The notes beneath the pieces were generated by a model. That model was given only the letters and a program-made list of their open reading frames with translations. It did not search any database and was not told the DNA's origin. A DNA stretch of 48,855 nt from Flavobacteriales bacterium (GTDB taxonomy: Bacteria; Bacteroidota; Bacteroidia; Flavobacteriales; Schleiferiaceae), in the NCBI GenBank assembly GCA_002737315.1, contig NSIH01000008.1, positions 1 to 48,855 on the forward strand, read 5' to 3'. The stretch's first letter is position 1. Each line of letters starts with the position of its first letter. A program made the position numbers and the translations under genes. This document shows positions 39,564-47,949 of the stretch, one piece after another.

Positions 39564-41330
39564 TTACTTAGTGATACCGGCTAAGGGAAAGTGCCAGGTC
39601 AGGCTCCACTGGCGGCCCGGCAAGGGGTAGCCAAGTTGAAGGTATATGGGTTGGTTGGTTGCGTTGGTAAGGGCGACTTCTACCGTTGACTTTGCCCCCC
39701 GCCAGCGCAAAATTGCATCAAGCTGAACCTGAGGACCGATCCAGGTGTCTCGGCTGGAGCTCCATGCCGTAGGGCTGGCCGACCTAAAGCGGTTGAATAC
39801 CTCCAATTCCCATTCCTTGCGTCGGTAACTAAGCGGAATATTGAGGCTGAATGGAGCTACGTAGGGCATGCGCAATCCTGAATTATTGATGCTGTACACC
39901 CATTGCGCGGCAATTTGGCTCTGCCATGGCCCACTTTGCCAGGTGCTGGTTAGATTAATCCCAATGCGGCGCAGGGATTCCACGTTGCGAGGCATCCATA
40001 CCGCGCCTGTCGGCATCCAAAAAATGGCGTCTCGAAGAATCCCAGCGTAGGCCTCCATTGACCCGATTCGGTGGCTCGCTTTGGCGCGGGATTCCCAACC
40101 AAGTTCGGGCCTGAGCGCTGGATTACCCCCGGGCGACCAAAAGAGATCGTTGAGGGTGGGGAATCGCTGGTGCCGGTGCAGCCTTACATTCCAGGATGCC
40201 TTTTGACCCATCCCCTTGTGCTGAAGCTCTGCAAAGGGCAGCAGGGTTCCCAGCTCGTCGCCCTGGCGAAGTTGACTCAAACCCCATGAATACCGCAGCA
40301 TGGGCGAAGCCATACCCTCTCCGCGAAGCATTAATTGTAGCCTTAAAACGCTGGCCGGAGATTTATTGGGCCCTTCGGCCATGAGCCGATCCACGTCGAG
40401 CGAGCTTCGAAGCCGATGGCCTGAGCGTCGGTAGCCCGTTTGAATTCGAATTCCAATCGTATGAACCCCGTTGCTGTCGTGAATCCCCCCCAACAAAGGG
40501 TAGTCGTAGGTCTGGTTCGCCAGAACTGCGTGCTGCGTGCTGCTCCATTCCCAACGACGGGAGCTCCATTCCTGCCGTTGAATTACCGTAGCGCGCAAAT
40601 CCTGCTGCACTGCGCCCATACGTCGCGGCCCATTGGCGGACTCTGGCAGTCCCTGCTTCAGCCAAACTGCGTAAAAATGAGTGGACTGCTTAATTTGCCC
40701 GATCGAGGACCTCAGGGAACTGCGGAACTCCACGCGCTCGGTGCCCGCGCCAGTGCGCCAGTAGCGGTCGCCTAGGTAGTCACGGTAGCGGTAGCGATTG
40801 AGTCCGCGCCGCGCCGACAGTCCAAAATCGGCCGTTTTACCAGGAATCCAAAGGTTTAAGCCGGCATTGCCTAAGGTCGATGATTCCAGCGAAAGAGACC
40901 CGATGCTGTCGCTGCTTAAGCGGAGTCCGTCTGCGCTGCGATGCATGCTAAGCCCGGTGCTGGGCAGAAGCTGCAAATCCATAATGCCCAAATCAGCGGC
41001 AGATAAGGCCATTCCCTCCCACTGAATCCAGGTATGGTTCGAGGGGAGTCCGTCCAAAGAAATCCAGGCACTGCCCGTGGGGCCGGTTTGGCGTAGGTCG
41101 ATTCCCGAACGCAGCAGCTCCGACGCCGACCAACCCATGGGTTTGGAGGGTATTTGAACGCTTGGCTTGGCTCCCGTTTGCCAGCGCCCGCCCAATACCG
41201 ACACTTCAGGCAGTGTTGTACTGGTGAGGCTGTCGCTCAAGGGAGCAACCTGAGCACCGAGGGGTGCACCGCATAGGGTTAGCGCTAAAATCCACGCAGC
41301 CTTAAGGCCACGCTGGGAGCATAGATTCAT
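39564..41330 (-). CDS. TonB-dependent receptor (BtuB-like)
   Basis: Signal peptide, plug-like LPEVSVLGGR, beta-barrel pattern with terminal W/F strand; cobalamin riboswitch upstream. Confidence 0.85.
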   Translation of the reverse strand: MNLCSQRGLKAAWILALTLCGAPLGAQVAPLSDSLTSTTLPEVSVLGGRWQTGAKPSVQIPSKPMGWSASELLRSGIDLRQTGPTGSAWISLDGLPSNHTWIQWEGMALSAADLGIMDLQLLPSTGLSMHRSADGLRLSSDSIGSLSLESSTLGNAGLNLWIPGKTADFGLSARRGLNRYRYRDYLGDRYWRTGAGTERVEFRSSLRSSIGQIKQSTHFYAVWLKQGLPESANGPRRMGAVQQDLRATVIQRQEWSSRRWEWSSTQHAVLANQTYDYPLLGGIHDSNGVHTIGIRIQTGYRRSGHRLRSSLDVDRLMAEGPNKSPASVLRLQLMLRGEGMASPMLRYSWGLSQLRQGDELGTLLPFAELQHKGMGQKASWNVRLHRHQRFPTLNDLFWSPGGNPALRPELGWESRAKASHRIGSMEAYAGILRDAIFWMPTGAVWMPRNVESLRRIGINLTSTWQSGPWQSQIAAQWVYSINNSGLRMPYVAPFSLNIPLSYRRKEWELEVFNRFRSASPTAWSSSRDTWIGPQVQLDAILRWRGAKSTVEVALTNATNQPIYLQLGYPLPGRQWSLTWHFPLAGITK

Positions 41331-41369
41331 CTTCAGGCTGCACTCTTCCCGGCGCAATCGGATTATCGT

Positions 41370-41541
41370 TCGAGGCAGGTCTTCTGGCTCATTCCCTCGT
41401 ACGCCCCCTTCCCGGTCTCCCAGTGGGTATCTGCGGCGCAGAGTTTAGTGGAATTTACAGCTGCGGGCACAGCTCCGGTATTGCACCGGATTCCCTTTTC
41501 AGCAAGCATCCTAAGTCGATCTCAGGGCTTGCACCACGAAC
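41370..41541 (-). ncRNA. cobalamin (B12) riboswitch
   Basis: Minus strand AATCCGGTGCAATACCGGAGCTGTGCCCGCAGCTGTAA ... GCCAGAAGACCTGCC (41374-41388). Confidence 0.93.
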
Positions 41542-41543
41542 AC

Positions 41544-42413
41544 TCAAATGTAGTTGAAAAATTCCCTTGCCGCATTGTGCGCACTTTCAAGAGCCAGAGG
41601 TTTTATGCCGAAGGTGGCACCGCGAGCCGTTGCAAAAGTCAGCAGGGCCTCCGTGGGCAAATTACCCACAAGTTCATTTTGGGCATAGGGGCATCCGCCT
41701 AAGCCCAGAAGCGCGGAATCATAACGCCGAATACCCGAATCCCATGCCGCATCCAAAAGTCCGTTGCTTAAGGCGTTGGCGGCAGACATATGCAGGTGCA
41801 GTCCCAATTTCGCAGTACCCGACTCCTGACGCACCACCGAAACGACGGAGCGAATTCCCTCAGGGCTCGCACTGCCCACGGTGTCGCTGATCGAGAGCAC
41901 GTGAGGCTGAAAACGATTCACCACCCTTGCAGTCCATTTGGCCACTAAATCAATACTGTAGGCCTCGCCGTAGGGATTCCCAAAGGCCATAGAGAGGTAG
42001 ACCACCAACTGCTTATCGCTCGCGTGCAGGCGCTCCATCGAGGCTGCCCAATCGTCTAAGGCATACTCCTGGCTGCGTTTGGTATTGCGAATTTGAAACT
42101 TCGGGCTGATGGAGAAGGGAACGCCAACGGCATCTACGGCCTCGTGAGCCAGTGCAGCATCGATTCCTTGGCTGTTCGCCGCAATAACCAAAAATTTATT
42201 TAGACCCTTGTCGGGAGCAAGTGCATCAAGGACTTGAACCGAATCAAACATTTGCGGAATAGCCTTAGGAGAAACAAAACTAGCCAGATCAAGGTAGTCA
42301 AAACCCACGGCCATGAGACGGCGGAGGTAGGCAATCTTGTCTTCGGTGCGGAACACGGAAGCATAGCCCTGCATGGCGTCTCGCGGACATTCGATCCAGG
42401 TTATAGCTTCCAT
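41544..42413 (-). CDS. hydroxymethylglutaryl-CoA lyase family protein
   Basis: ITWIECPRDAMQG, FVSPKAIPQM, GLGGCPYA. Confidence 0.9.
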   Translation of the reverse strand: MEAITWIECPRDAMQGYASVFRTEDKIAYLRRLMAVGFDYLDLASFVSPKAIPQMFDSVQVLDALAPDKGLNKFLVIAANSQGIDAALAHEAVDAVGVPFSISPKFQIRNTKRSQEYALDDWAASMERLHASDKQLVVYLSMAFGNPYGEAYSIDLVAKWTARVVNRFQPHVLSISDTVGSASPEGIRSVVSVVRQESGTAKLGLHLHMSAANALSNGLLDAAWDSGIRRYDSALLGLGGCPYAQNELVGNLPTEALLTFATARGATFGIKPLALESAHNAAREFFNYI

Positions 42414-43432
42414 GCAGGCGAAAGTTGGCGGACCATAGCGGGCCCGGCGTAGACAAATCCCGAGTATACCTGCACTAAGTCGGCACCGGCATTGAGCTTG
42501 TCAGTAACATCTTGTGCCCTACGAACCCCTCCAACGCCGACTATGGAGGCACTTTGGCCTACCGCCTCGCGCACCCACCCCACCACCTCGGTGGATCGTT
42601 TGGCTATTGGAGAACCACTAAGACCTCCGGCACCAATAGCTTGAAGTCGGCCCTCTGGCGTAGAAAGGCCCGTGCGCCCGATGGTGGTATTGGTCGCAAT
42701 AATGCCCTGAACTCCGCACTCCACGGCAAGAACCGCAGTACGCTGAACGTGGTCCTTGTCGGAGTCTGGATCAATTTTAAGTGCCACTGGCTTGCCGCCC
42801 AAGCGCTTAGCTTCAGTGCAGACCGCAAGCAGAAGCTCGCGCATGCTGCCCGCTGACTGCAGGTCGCGCAGGCCAGGCGTATTGGGCGACGATACATTCA
42901 CGGCGATATAGTCCACCTCGGAATATAGGGCGTTTAGGGCCTCGAGGTAGTCTTCGGTTGCGCCTTCGTTGGGGGTGGTTTTATTGCGGCCGATGTTGCC
43001 CCCGACAATGATGCTCTGGTGCCTAGAACTGCGAATTCGTGCAGCCGCAGCTTCAGCGCCCATGTTATTAAAACCCATACGGTTGATGAGTGCCTCGTCT
43101 TCGGGCAGTCGGAACAATCGGGGCTGTGGGTTTCCAGATTGCGGACGCGGCGTAACGGTTCCAATCTCAAGGTGGCTAAAACCCAGGGATTCCCATGCTC
43201 TAAGCGCTACTGCGTTTTTGTCCATTCCCGCAGCAAGACCCAGCGGATGCTTAAATTCTAAGCCCATAGCCTTTACTGGCGCCGAAGGAATACTTCCAAA
43301 AGCGGCCCGGAGCGCCGCCGATGCCAATGCGCTGTTGGAGGCAAACTGGAGTCCGCCCATGATAAGATCGTGCGCCTGCTCGGGAGACAGCAGTTTGAAT
43401 AAAAGGGGGCGCAGTAGAGCAGAATAAAGCAT
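42401..43432 (-). CDS. pyrD: dihydroorotate dehydrogenase (quinone)
   Basis: GLAAGMDKNAVALRAWESLGF, TVTPRPQSGNPQPRLFRL, NVSSPNTPGLRDLQ. Confidence 0.97.
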   Translation of the reverse strand: MLYSALLRPLLFKLLSPEQAHDLIMGGLQFASNSALASAALRAAFGSIPSAPVKAMGLEFKHPLGLAAGMDKNAVALRAWESLGFSHLEIGTVTPRPQSGNPQPRLFRLPEDEALINRMGFNNMGAEAAAARIRSSRHQSIIVGGNIGRNKTTPNEGATEDYLEALNALYSEVDYIAVNVSSPNTPGLRDLQSAGSMRELLLAVCTEAKRLGGKPVALKIDPDSDKDHVQRTAVLAVECGVQGIIATNTTIGRTGLSTPEGRLQAIGAGGLSGSPIAKRSTEVVGWVREAVGQSASIVGVGGVRRAQDVTDKLNAGADLVQVYSGFVYAGPAMVRQLSPAWKL

Positions 43433-43470
43433 CGAGTATTCAAAGGTAGCGCCGGGGTTAGATTTGCAGT

Positions 43471-43908
43471 ATGAATCCGGTCATAGTTAACAGACGGGCG
43501 CGCTTCGAATACGTTCTTGAAGAAGAGTTCACTGCCGGCTTGATGCTGGCGGGAACCGAGGTCAAGGCTCTGCGAGACGGCAAGGCCAATTTGAGCGATG
43601 CCTACGCCTACGTTTCAGAGGCTGGCGAGGTTTGGATCAAAAACCTCCACATTTCGGAATTTAAATTCGGAACCTATGCCAACCACGCTCCACTTCGCGA
43701 GCGCAAATTGCTTTTAAAGAAAAACGAGCTAAAAAAGATTCGCAAAGAGTTGCAAAATAATGGATTGACACTAATTCCATTAAAGCTCTACTTTACACCT
43801 AGAGGCTGGGCAAAACTCGATATCGCTCTGGCACGAGGCAAGAAATTCTACGACAAAAGGGCCACCCTAAAGGAACGCGACATCGATCGCGATGCAGCGC
43901 GCGAGTAG
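43471..43908 (+). CDS. smpB: SsrA-binding protein
   Basis: VNRRARFEYVLEEEFTAGLMLAGTEVKALRDGKANLSDAY. Confidence 0.97.
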   Translation: MNPVIVNRRARFEYVLEEEFTAGLMLAGTEVKALRDGKANLSDAYAYVSEAGEVWIKNLHISEFKFGTYANHAPLRERKLLLKKNELKKIRKELQNNGLTLIPLKLYFTPRGWAKLDIALARGKKFYDKRATLKERDIDRDAARE

Positions 43909-44568
43909 CTATCGAGACGAGGAAACATCCTTGAGCATAGGCACAAATCGAAAGCTGCCAAGGTCTTCATGAAGCCATTCACCGTCCTCACCCCGACGCA
44001 CCTTGAGCATGCGCTGCTCGGACTCGACGGCTCCTATGGGCACAATCAGCACCCCAGTGGGGCTTAATTGATCAAGGAGTTCCTCGGGGAGTGCAGGCGC
44101 GGCGGCGGTGATTATAATTCCGTCAAAGGGAGCAAAGGCAGGCAAACCCTTGTATCCGTCGCCAAACTTTTGATTCATTCGCTTGTAGCCAAGTTCCGCT
44201 AGCAATCGTTTGCTGAAGTCAAAAAGGGCCTTTTGGCGCTCGATGGTATACACTCGATAGCCTAATTCCTCCAAAACCGCAGCCTGGTAGCCCGATCCGG
44301 TGCCAATTTCTAGGACCTTGGCTCCCGCCTCGAGCCCCAGGGCATTGGACTGAAATGCTACGGTGTAGGGCTGAGAAATGGTTTGGCCTGAAGCAATGGG
44401 GAAGGCAACATCTTGGTAGGCAAACTCCTCAAAGGAACTCTCGAGGAATGCATGCCTAGGAACCCTCCCCATCGCCGCGAGAACCGTCTCGTTGTCTATG
44501 CCCTTGGTCCGCAAAATTGCGAGAAGCTGTAGGCGTTGGCCTTGATGTTTGGGCAGGTCTGGAGTCAC
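43909..44568 (-). CDS. pcm: protein-L-isoaspartate O-methyltransferase
   Basis: PRHAFLE, DVAFPIASGQTISQPYTVA, LEIGTGSGYQAAVL; GTG at 44568 supported by adjacent TACTTTCG box. Confidence 0.93.
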   Translation of the reverse strand: MTPDLPKHQGQRLQLLAILRTKGIDNETVLAAMGRVPRHAFLESSFEEFAYQDVAFPIASGQTISQPYTVAFQSNALGLEAGAKVLEIGTGSGYQAAVLEELGYRVYTIERQKALFDFSKRLLAELGYKRMNQKFGDGYKGLPAFAPFDGIIITAAAPALPEELLDQLSPTGVLIVPIGAVESEQRMLKVRRGEDGEWLHEDLGSFRFVPMLKDVSSSR

Positions 44569-44600
44569 GGCCCGAAAGTACAACCTTACCTTTGGGGTCT

Positions 44601-45500
44601 ATGGGCACCGGTTCTCGAATTATCCACATCTTTTTAGCGGCTTGCGCCCTGACTCTTGTAGGAACGACTGCAGGCTGCGACCGCAATGAAGCTGCACCCT
44701 TCGTTCTTCTTGAAATTGACAGCCTTACCCTTGCTCCCGATCCGGCTCGTGGAACATCGAGCGCCCACATTCGCTCGGTTTGGGTTGAGTCTGAAGGGAA
44801 AAACATTGGGGTCTTCCCCCTCCCTGCCAAAATCCCTTTGCCACTTGGCAATCCTGCCTCCAAAGTGCGTATTTATCCGGGTGTCGAGGTAAACGGAATC
44901 AGCTCTTTTCAAGCGATTTATGAGTTTTATAAACCCTACGAGCGCGATTTAAACAGCAGCTTCGGCAGTACGGTTAAGTGGCCGCCTATGGGTCCAGCCG
45001 TCTTGGAATACGAAACCTGGTCCAAGGTCGTTATTGTAGAGGATTTTGAGTCCGCCGGAATTCAGCTCGCGCCCAGCCAGCGCAGCGATACCGTGTGGAC
45101 CCTGACGTCCGCAGAACGTTTCAACCCACCCCTTGGAGAAAGCAATAGCGCAAGCGGCATGATCATCCTAAGACCTGGACAGCAGATTTTTGAGGCCATT
45201 ACTCAGCAGGCCTACGTTTTGCCCCGTGGCGGACAAAATGTTTATTTGGAATTCAACTACAAATCCACCATGCCCTTCAGCATGGGCGTAGTCGCCAATC
45301 AACCCGGTCAAACAACGCAGCAGTCTACGGTCACCTTTCGAGATAAATCAGCGTGGGCCAAGGCCTATGTCAATTTAGTTACCGAGGTTTCTGGATTCCC
45401 CAGCGCCCTGAACTATAATCTTTTTGTAGGTGCCGTCCGCACTCGTCCTGATAAAGCCGATACCCTTTGGCTCGACAACCTAAAGTTGGTATATCGTTGA
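44601..45500 (+). CDS. hypothetical lipoprotein
   Basis: Signal sequence ending GTTAGC lipobox; upstream of sugar transferase with TTGA overlap. Confidence 0.75.
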   Translation: MGTGSRIIHIFLAACALTLVGTTAGCDRNEAAPFVLLEIDSLTLAPDPARGTSSAHIRSVWVESEGKNIGVFPLPAKIPLPLGNPASKVRIYPGVEVNGISSFQAIYEFYKPYERDLNSSFGSTVKWPPMGPAVLEYETWSKVVIVEDFESAGIQLAPSQRSDTVWTLTSAERFNPPLGESNSASGMIILRPGQQIFEAITQQAYVLPRGGQNVYLEFNYKSTMPFSMGVVANQPGQTTQQSTVTFRDKSAWAKAYVNLVTEVSGFPSALNYNLFVGAVRTRPDKADTLWLDNLKLVYR

Positions 45501-46930
45501 GCCCGCGAAGCGCATCCCTTAAGAGCACCCAGCAGCGCTATACTCTGGTCTATGTGCTGGCGGACTTTAGTGCGGCTTGCATTGCCTATACCTGGCTCTA
45601 TGACTACCGCAAAAGCGTCGTTGAGCCGGCCCGATTTGGGCTCGAGTCCCTCGAATGGGACGCATTCTATCCTATTGGAATGGTCATTACCGCCCTTTTA
45701 TGGCTGAGTACGATGGCCCTTATTGGTCTTTATCAAGGGCTACTGCGCAAATCGCGCCTAACTGAGGTTCGCCGCTTGACCCAAGCCTTAGCAGTCTTTG
45801 TGATTGCCTACTTCTTGCTCTTCATCCTTGATGATTACGTGAAAAATTACCGCGCCTATTGGGGCTTGCTGCAGCGCTTCGGAGGCGGACTTCTCATGAC
45901 AAGCGTGGCCTTTCGCCTTGCCCTAGGCGGACACATACGCTGGAGAATCTCCCAAAAGCACCTGCATTTTGCGACCTTAATAATTGGCGAAAAATCGCTT
46001 ATAGAGACCTATGAAGCCAAGGTTCGCAAGCACGCTGATGCTTCGGGCGAAGTGCTCGCAGGGTGGATTTCTACCTCAAATCATAAAGAAAACGCGCCAT
46101 GCATAGGCTTGCCACTTTTGGGAACGACTAAAGAAATTAACCACTGGGTATCGAAGCTGAATATTGAAGACGTCGTTATTGCGCTCCCCCAGGAGGAACA
46201 CTACAAACTGACCACGCTCTTGCTTGATTTAGAGCAGCTTGGTCTAAGAATTTTCATGTTTCCGGACACCTACGGAATTTTGTCGGGTATGGTGCGGCTC
46301 GACGAACACGGAGTTCCGCTCATGGAATGGCACAACGAGCCCATGGACTCCTGGCAGCGCAACAGCAAAAGGATTGCGGACTTAGCTCTCTCGGCTGCAG
46401 CATTGCTCCTCCTTACTCCCCTTTTTCTGATAGTAGCTCTGCTCGTTGCAGGCTCTAAGGGGCCAATACTGTTCAAGCAAGATCGACTCGGACGGCAGGG
46501 TAAGGTCTTTCAAATTATTAAGTTCCGCACCATGATTGCCGCGGCTGAGGCTCAAGGACCACAGCTTTCCTCGACCAACGACGCAAGAATTACGCGAATT
46601 GGTTCTTTTTTGCGCAAGTACCGTATTGACGAACTTCCCCAGTTTTGGAACGTGCTTGTTGGCGATATGTCGCTGGTGGGACCTCGCCCGGAGCGGGAAT
46701 TTTATGCATCACAAATAATTGAACGAGCACCCCAGTACCGGCATATTTATAAGGTGCGGCCAGGAATCACGAGTTGGGGAATGGTCCGATACGGCTATGC
46801 CAGCAGCGTAGATGAAATGATCCGCCGCATGGAATACGACCTTCTCTACATTGAGAACATGTCTTGGCACAACGACCTCAAGGTGCTTATTTACACCGCC
46901 TGGACGGTGCTAAAGGGGCGCGGAAAGTAG
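45497..46930 (+). CDS. polyprenyl-phosphate sugar transferase (WbaP/exopolysaccharide type)
   Basis: N-terminal TM domain; KFRTMIAAAEAQGPQ, RKYRIDELPQFWNVLVGDMSLVGPRPE. Confidence 0.92.
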   Translation: MSPRSASLKSTQQRYTLVYVLADFSAACIAYTWLYDYRKSVVEPARFGLESLEWDAFYPIGMVITALLWLSTMALIGLYQGLLRKSRLTEVRRLTQALAVFVIAYFLLFILDDYVKNYRAYWGLLQRFGGGLLMTSVAFRLALGGHIRWRISQKHLHFATLIIGEKSLIETYEAKVRKHADASGEVLAGWISTSNHKENAPCIGLPLLGTTKEINHWVSKLNIEDVVIALPQEEHYKLTTLLLDLEQLGLRIFMFPDTYGILSGMVRLDEHGVPLMEWHNEPMDSWQRNSKRIADLALSAAALLLLTPLFLIVALLVAGSKGPILFKQDRLGRQGKVFQIIKFRTMIAAAEAQGPQLSSTNDARITRIGSFLRKYRIDELPQFWNVLVGDMSLVGPRPEREFYASQIIERAPQYRHIYKVRPGITSWGMVRYGYASSVDEMIRRMEYDLLYIENMSWHNDLKVLIYTAWTVLKGRGK

Positions 46931-46954
46931 CTTCTGAGCCGTACTTTTAAGGCT

Positions 46955-47842
46955 ATGAAGCACCTTAGCGTACTCGGCGCCGGCGCGATGGGCAATGGAA
47001 TTGCCCACGTCTTTGCCACCAGCGGATGGAATGTCTCGCTTTTTGATATTAGCAGCGATGCCCTAGAGCGCGCAAAACTGACCATTGCTAAGAATTTAGA
47101 GCGTCAAGTAGCAAAGTCCTTGCTCTCGGCAGAGGATGCCAAGGCAGCCATCGAGCGGATTAGCCTTACCGACAATCTTGCATTAGCGGTCCAGAATGCC
47201 TCGCTGGTCATTGAGGCCGCAACGGAGAACATTGACATCAAACTCAAACTTTTTGCCCAACTCGACGAGCTCTGTGATCCTTCGACCATCCTTGCGTCCA
47301 ACACGTCTTCTATTGCTATAGGTAGAATTGCTGCAGCCACTAAGCGTCCGGACCGAGTCATTGGCATGCACTTTATGAATCCTGTTCCGGTTATGAAGCT
47401 GGTCGAAGTGATTCGTGGCTACAAAACCTCGGACGCCACTGCGGCTGCGGTGGTGGCAATTAGCAAGGAGCTCGGCAAAACTCCGGTGGAGTGCCAGGAC
47501 TTCCCTGGTTTTGTAGCCAATCGAATTTTAATACCCATGATTAATGAAGCCATAGAAGCGCTTCAAACGGGTGTCGGAAGTGTAGAAGCGATCGACTCGA
47601 TTATGAAGCTCGGCATGGCCCACCCTATGGGGCCGCTCCAGCTTGCGGACTTTATTGGGCTTGACGTATGCCTTAGCATCCTAAAGGTGCTCCAGGAAGG
47701 CCTTGGCCAGCCCAAGTATGCACCCAATCCACTCCTTGTTGCCATGGTGACCGCCGGAGACCTCGGCGTAAAGTCGGGGCGCGGATTCTACGACTATGCC
47801 AACGGAACCAAAGACGCTCCTGTTGCGCCCAATTTTCAATAA
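46955..47842 (+). CDS. 3-hydroxybutyryl-CoA / 3-hydroxyacyl-CoA dehydrogenase
   Basis: LGAGAMGNGIAHVFATSGWNV, SNTSSIAIGRIAA, GMHFMNPVPVMKLVEVI. Confidence 0.95.
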   Translation: MKHLSVLGAGAMGNGIAHVFATSGWNVSLFDISSDALERAKLTIAKNLERQVAKSLLSAEDAKAAIERISLTDNLALAVQNASLVIEAATENIDIKLKLFAQLDELCDPSTILASNTSSIAIGRIAAATKRPDRVIGMHFMNPVPVMKLVEVIRGYKTSDATAAAVVAISKELGKTPVECQDFPGFVANRILIPMINEAIEALQTGVGSVEAIDSIMKLGMAHPMGPLQLADFIGLDVCLSILKVLQEGLGQPKYAPNPLLVAMVTAGDLGVKSGRGFYDYANGTKDAPVAPNFQ

Positions 47843-47949
47843 GTCCAAGCTCCTAGGGATTGCCTAGGGCAAGCCAAAAGGCGGCGGGGCGGTAAAGTCA
47901 TAACTAATAGCTAGACAAGTCCCGCATCGGAGCGCAGATTCGGGATTTT

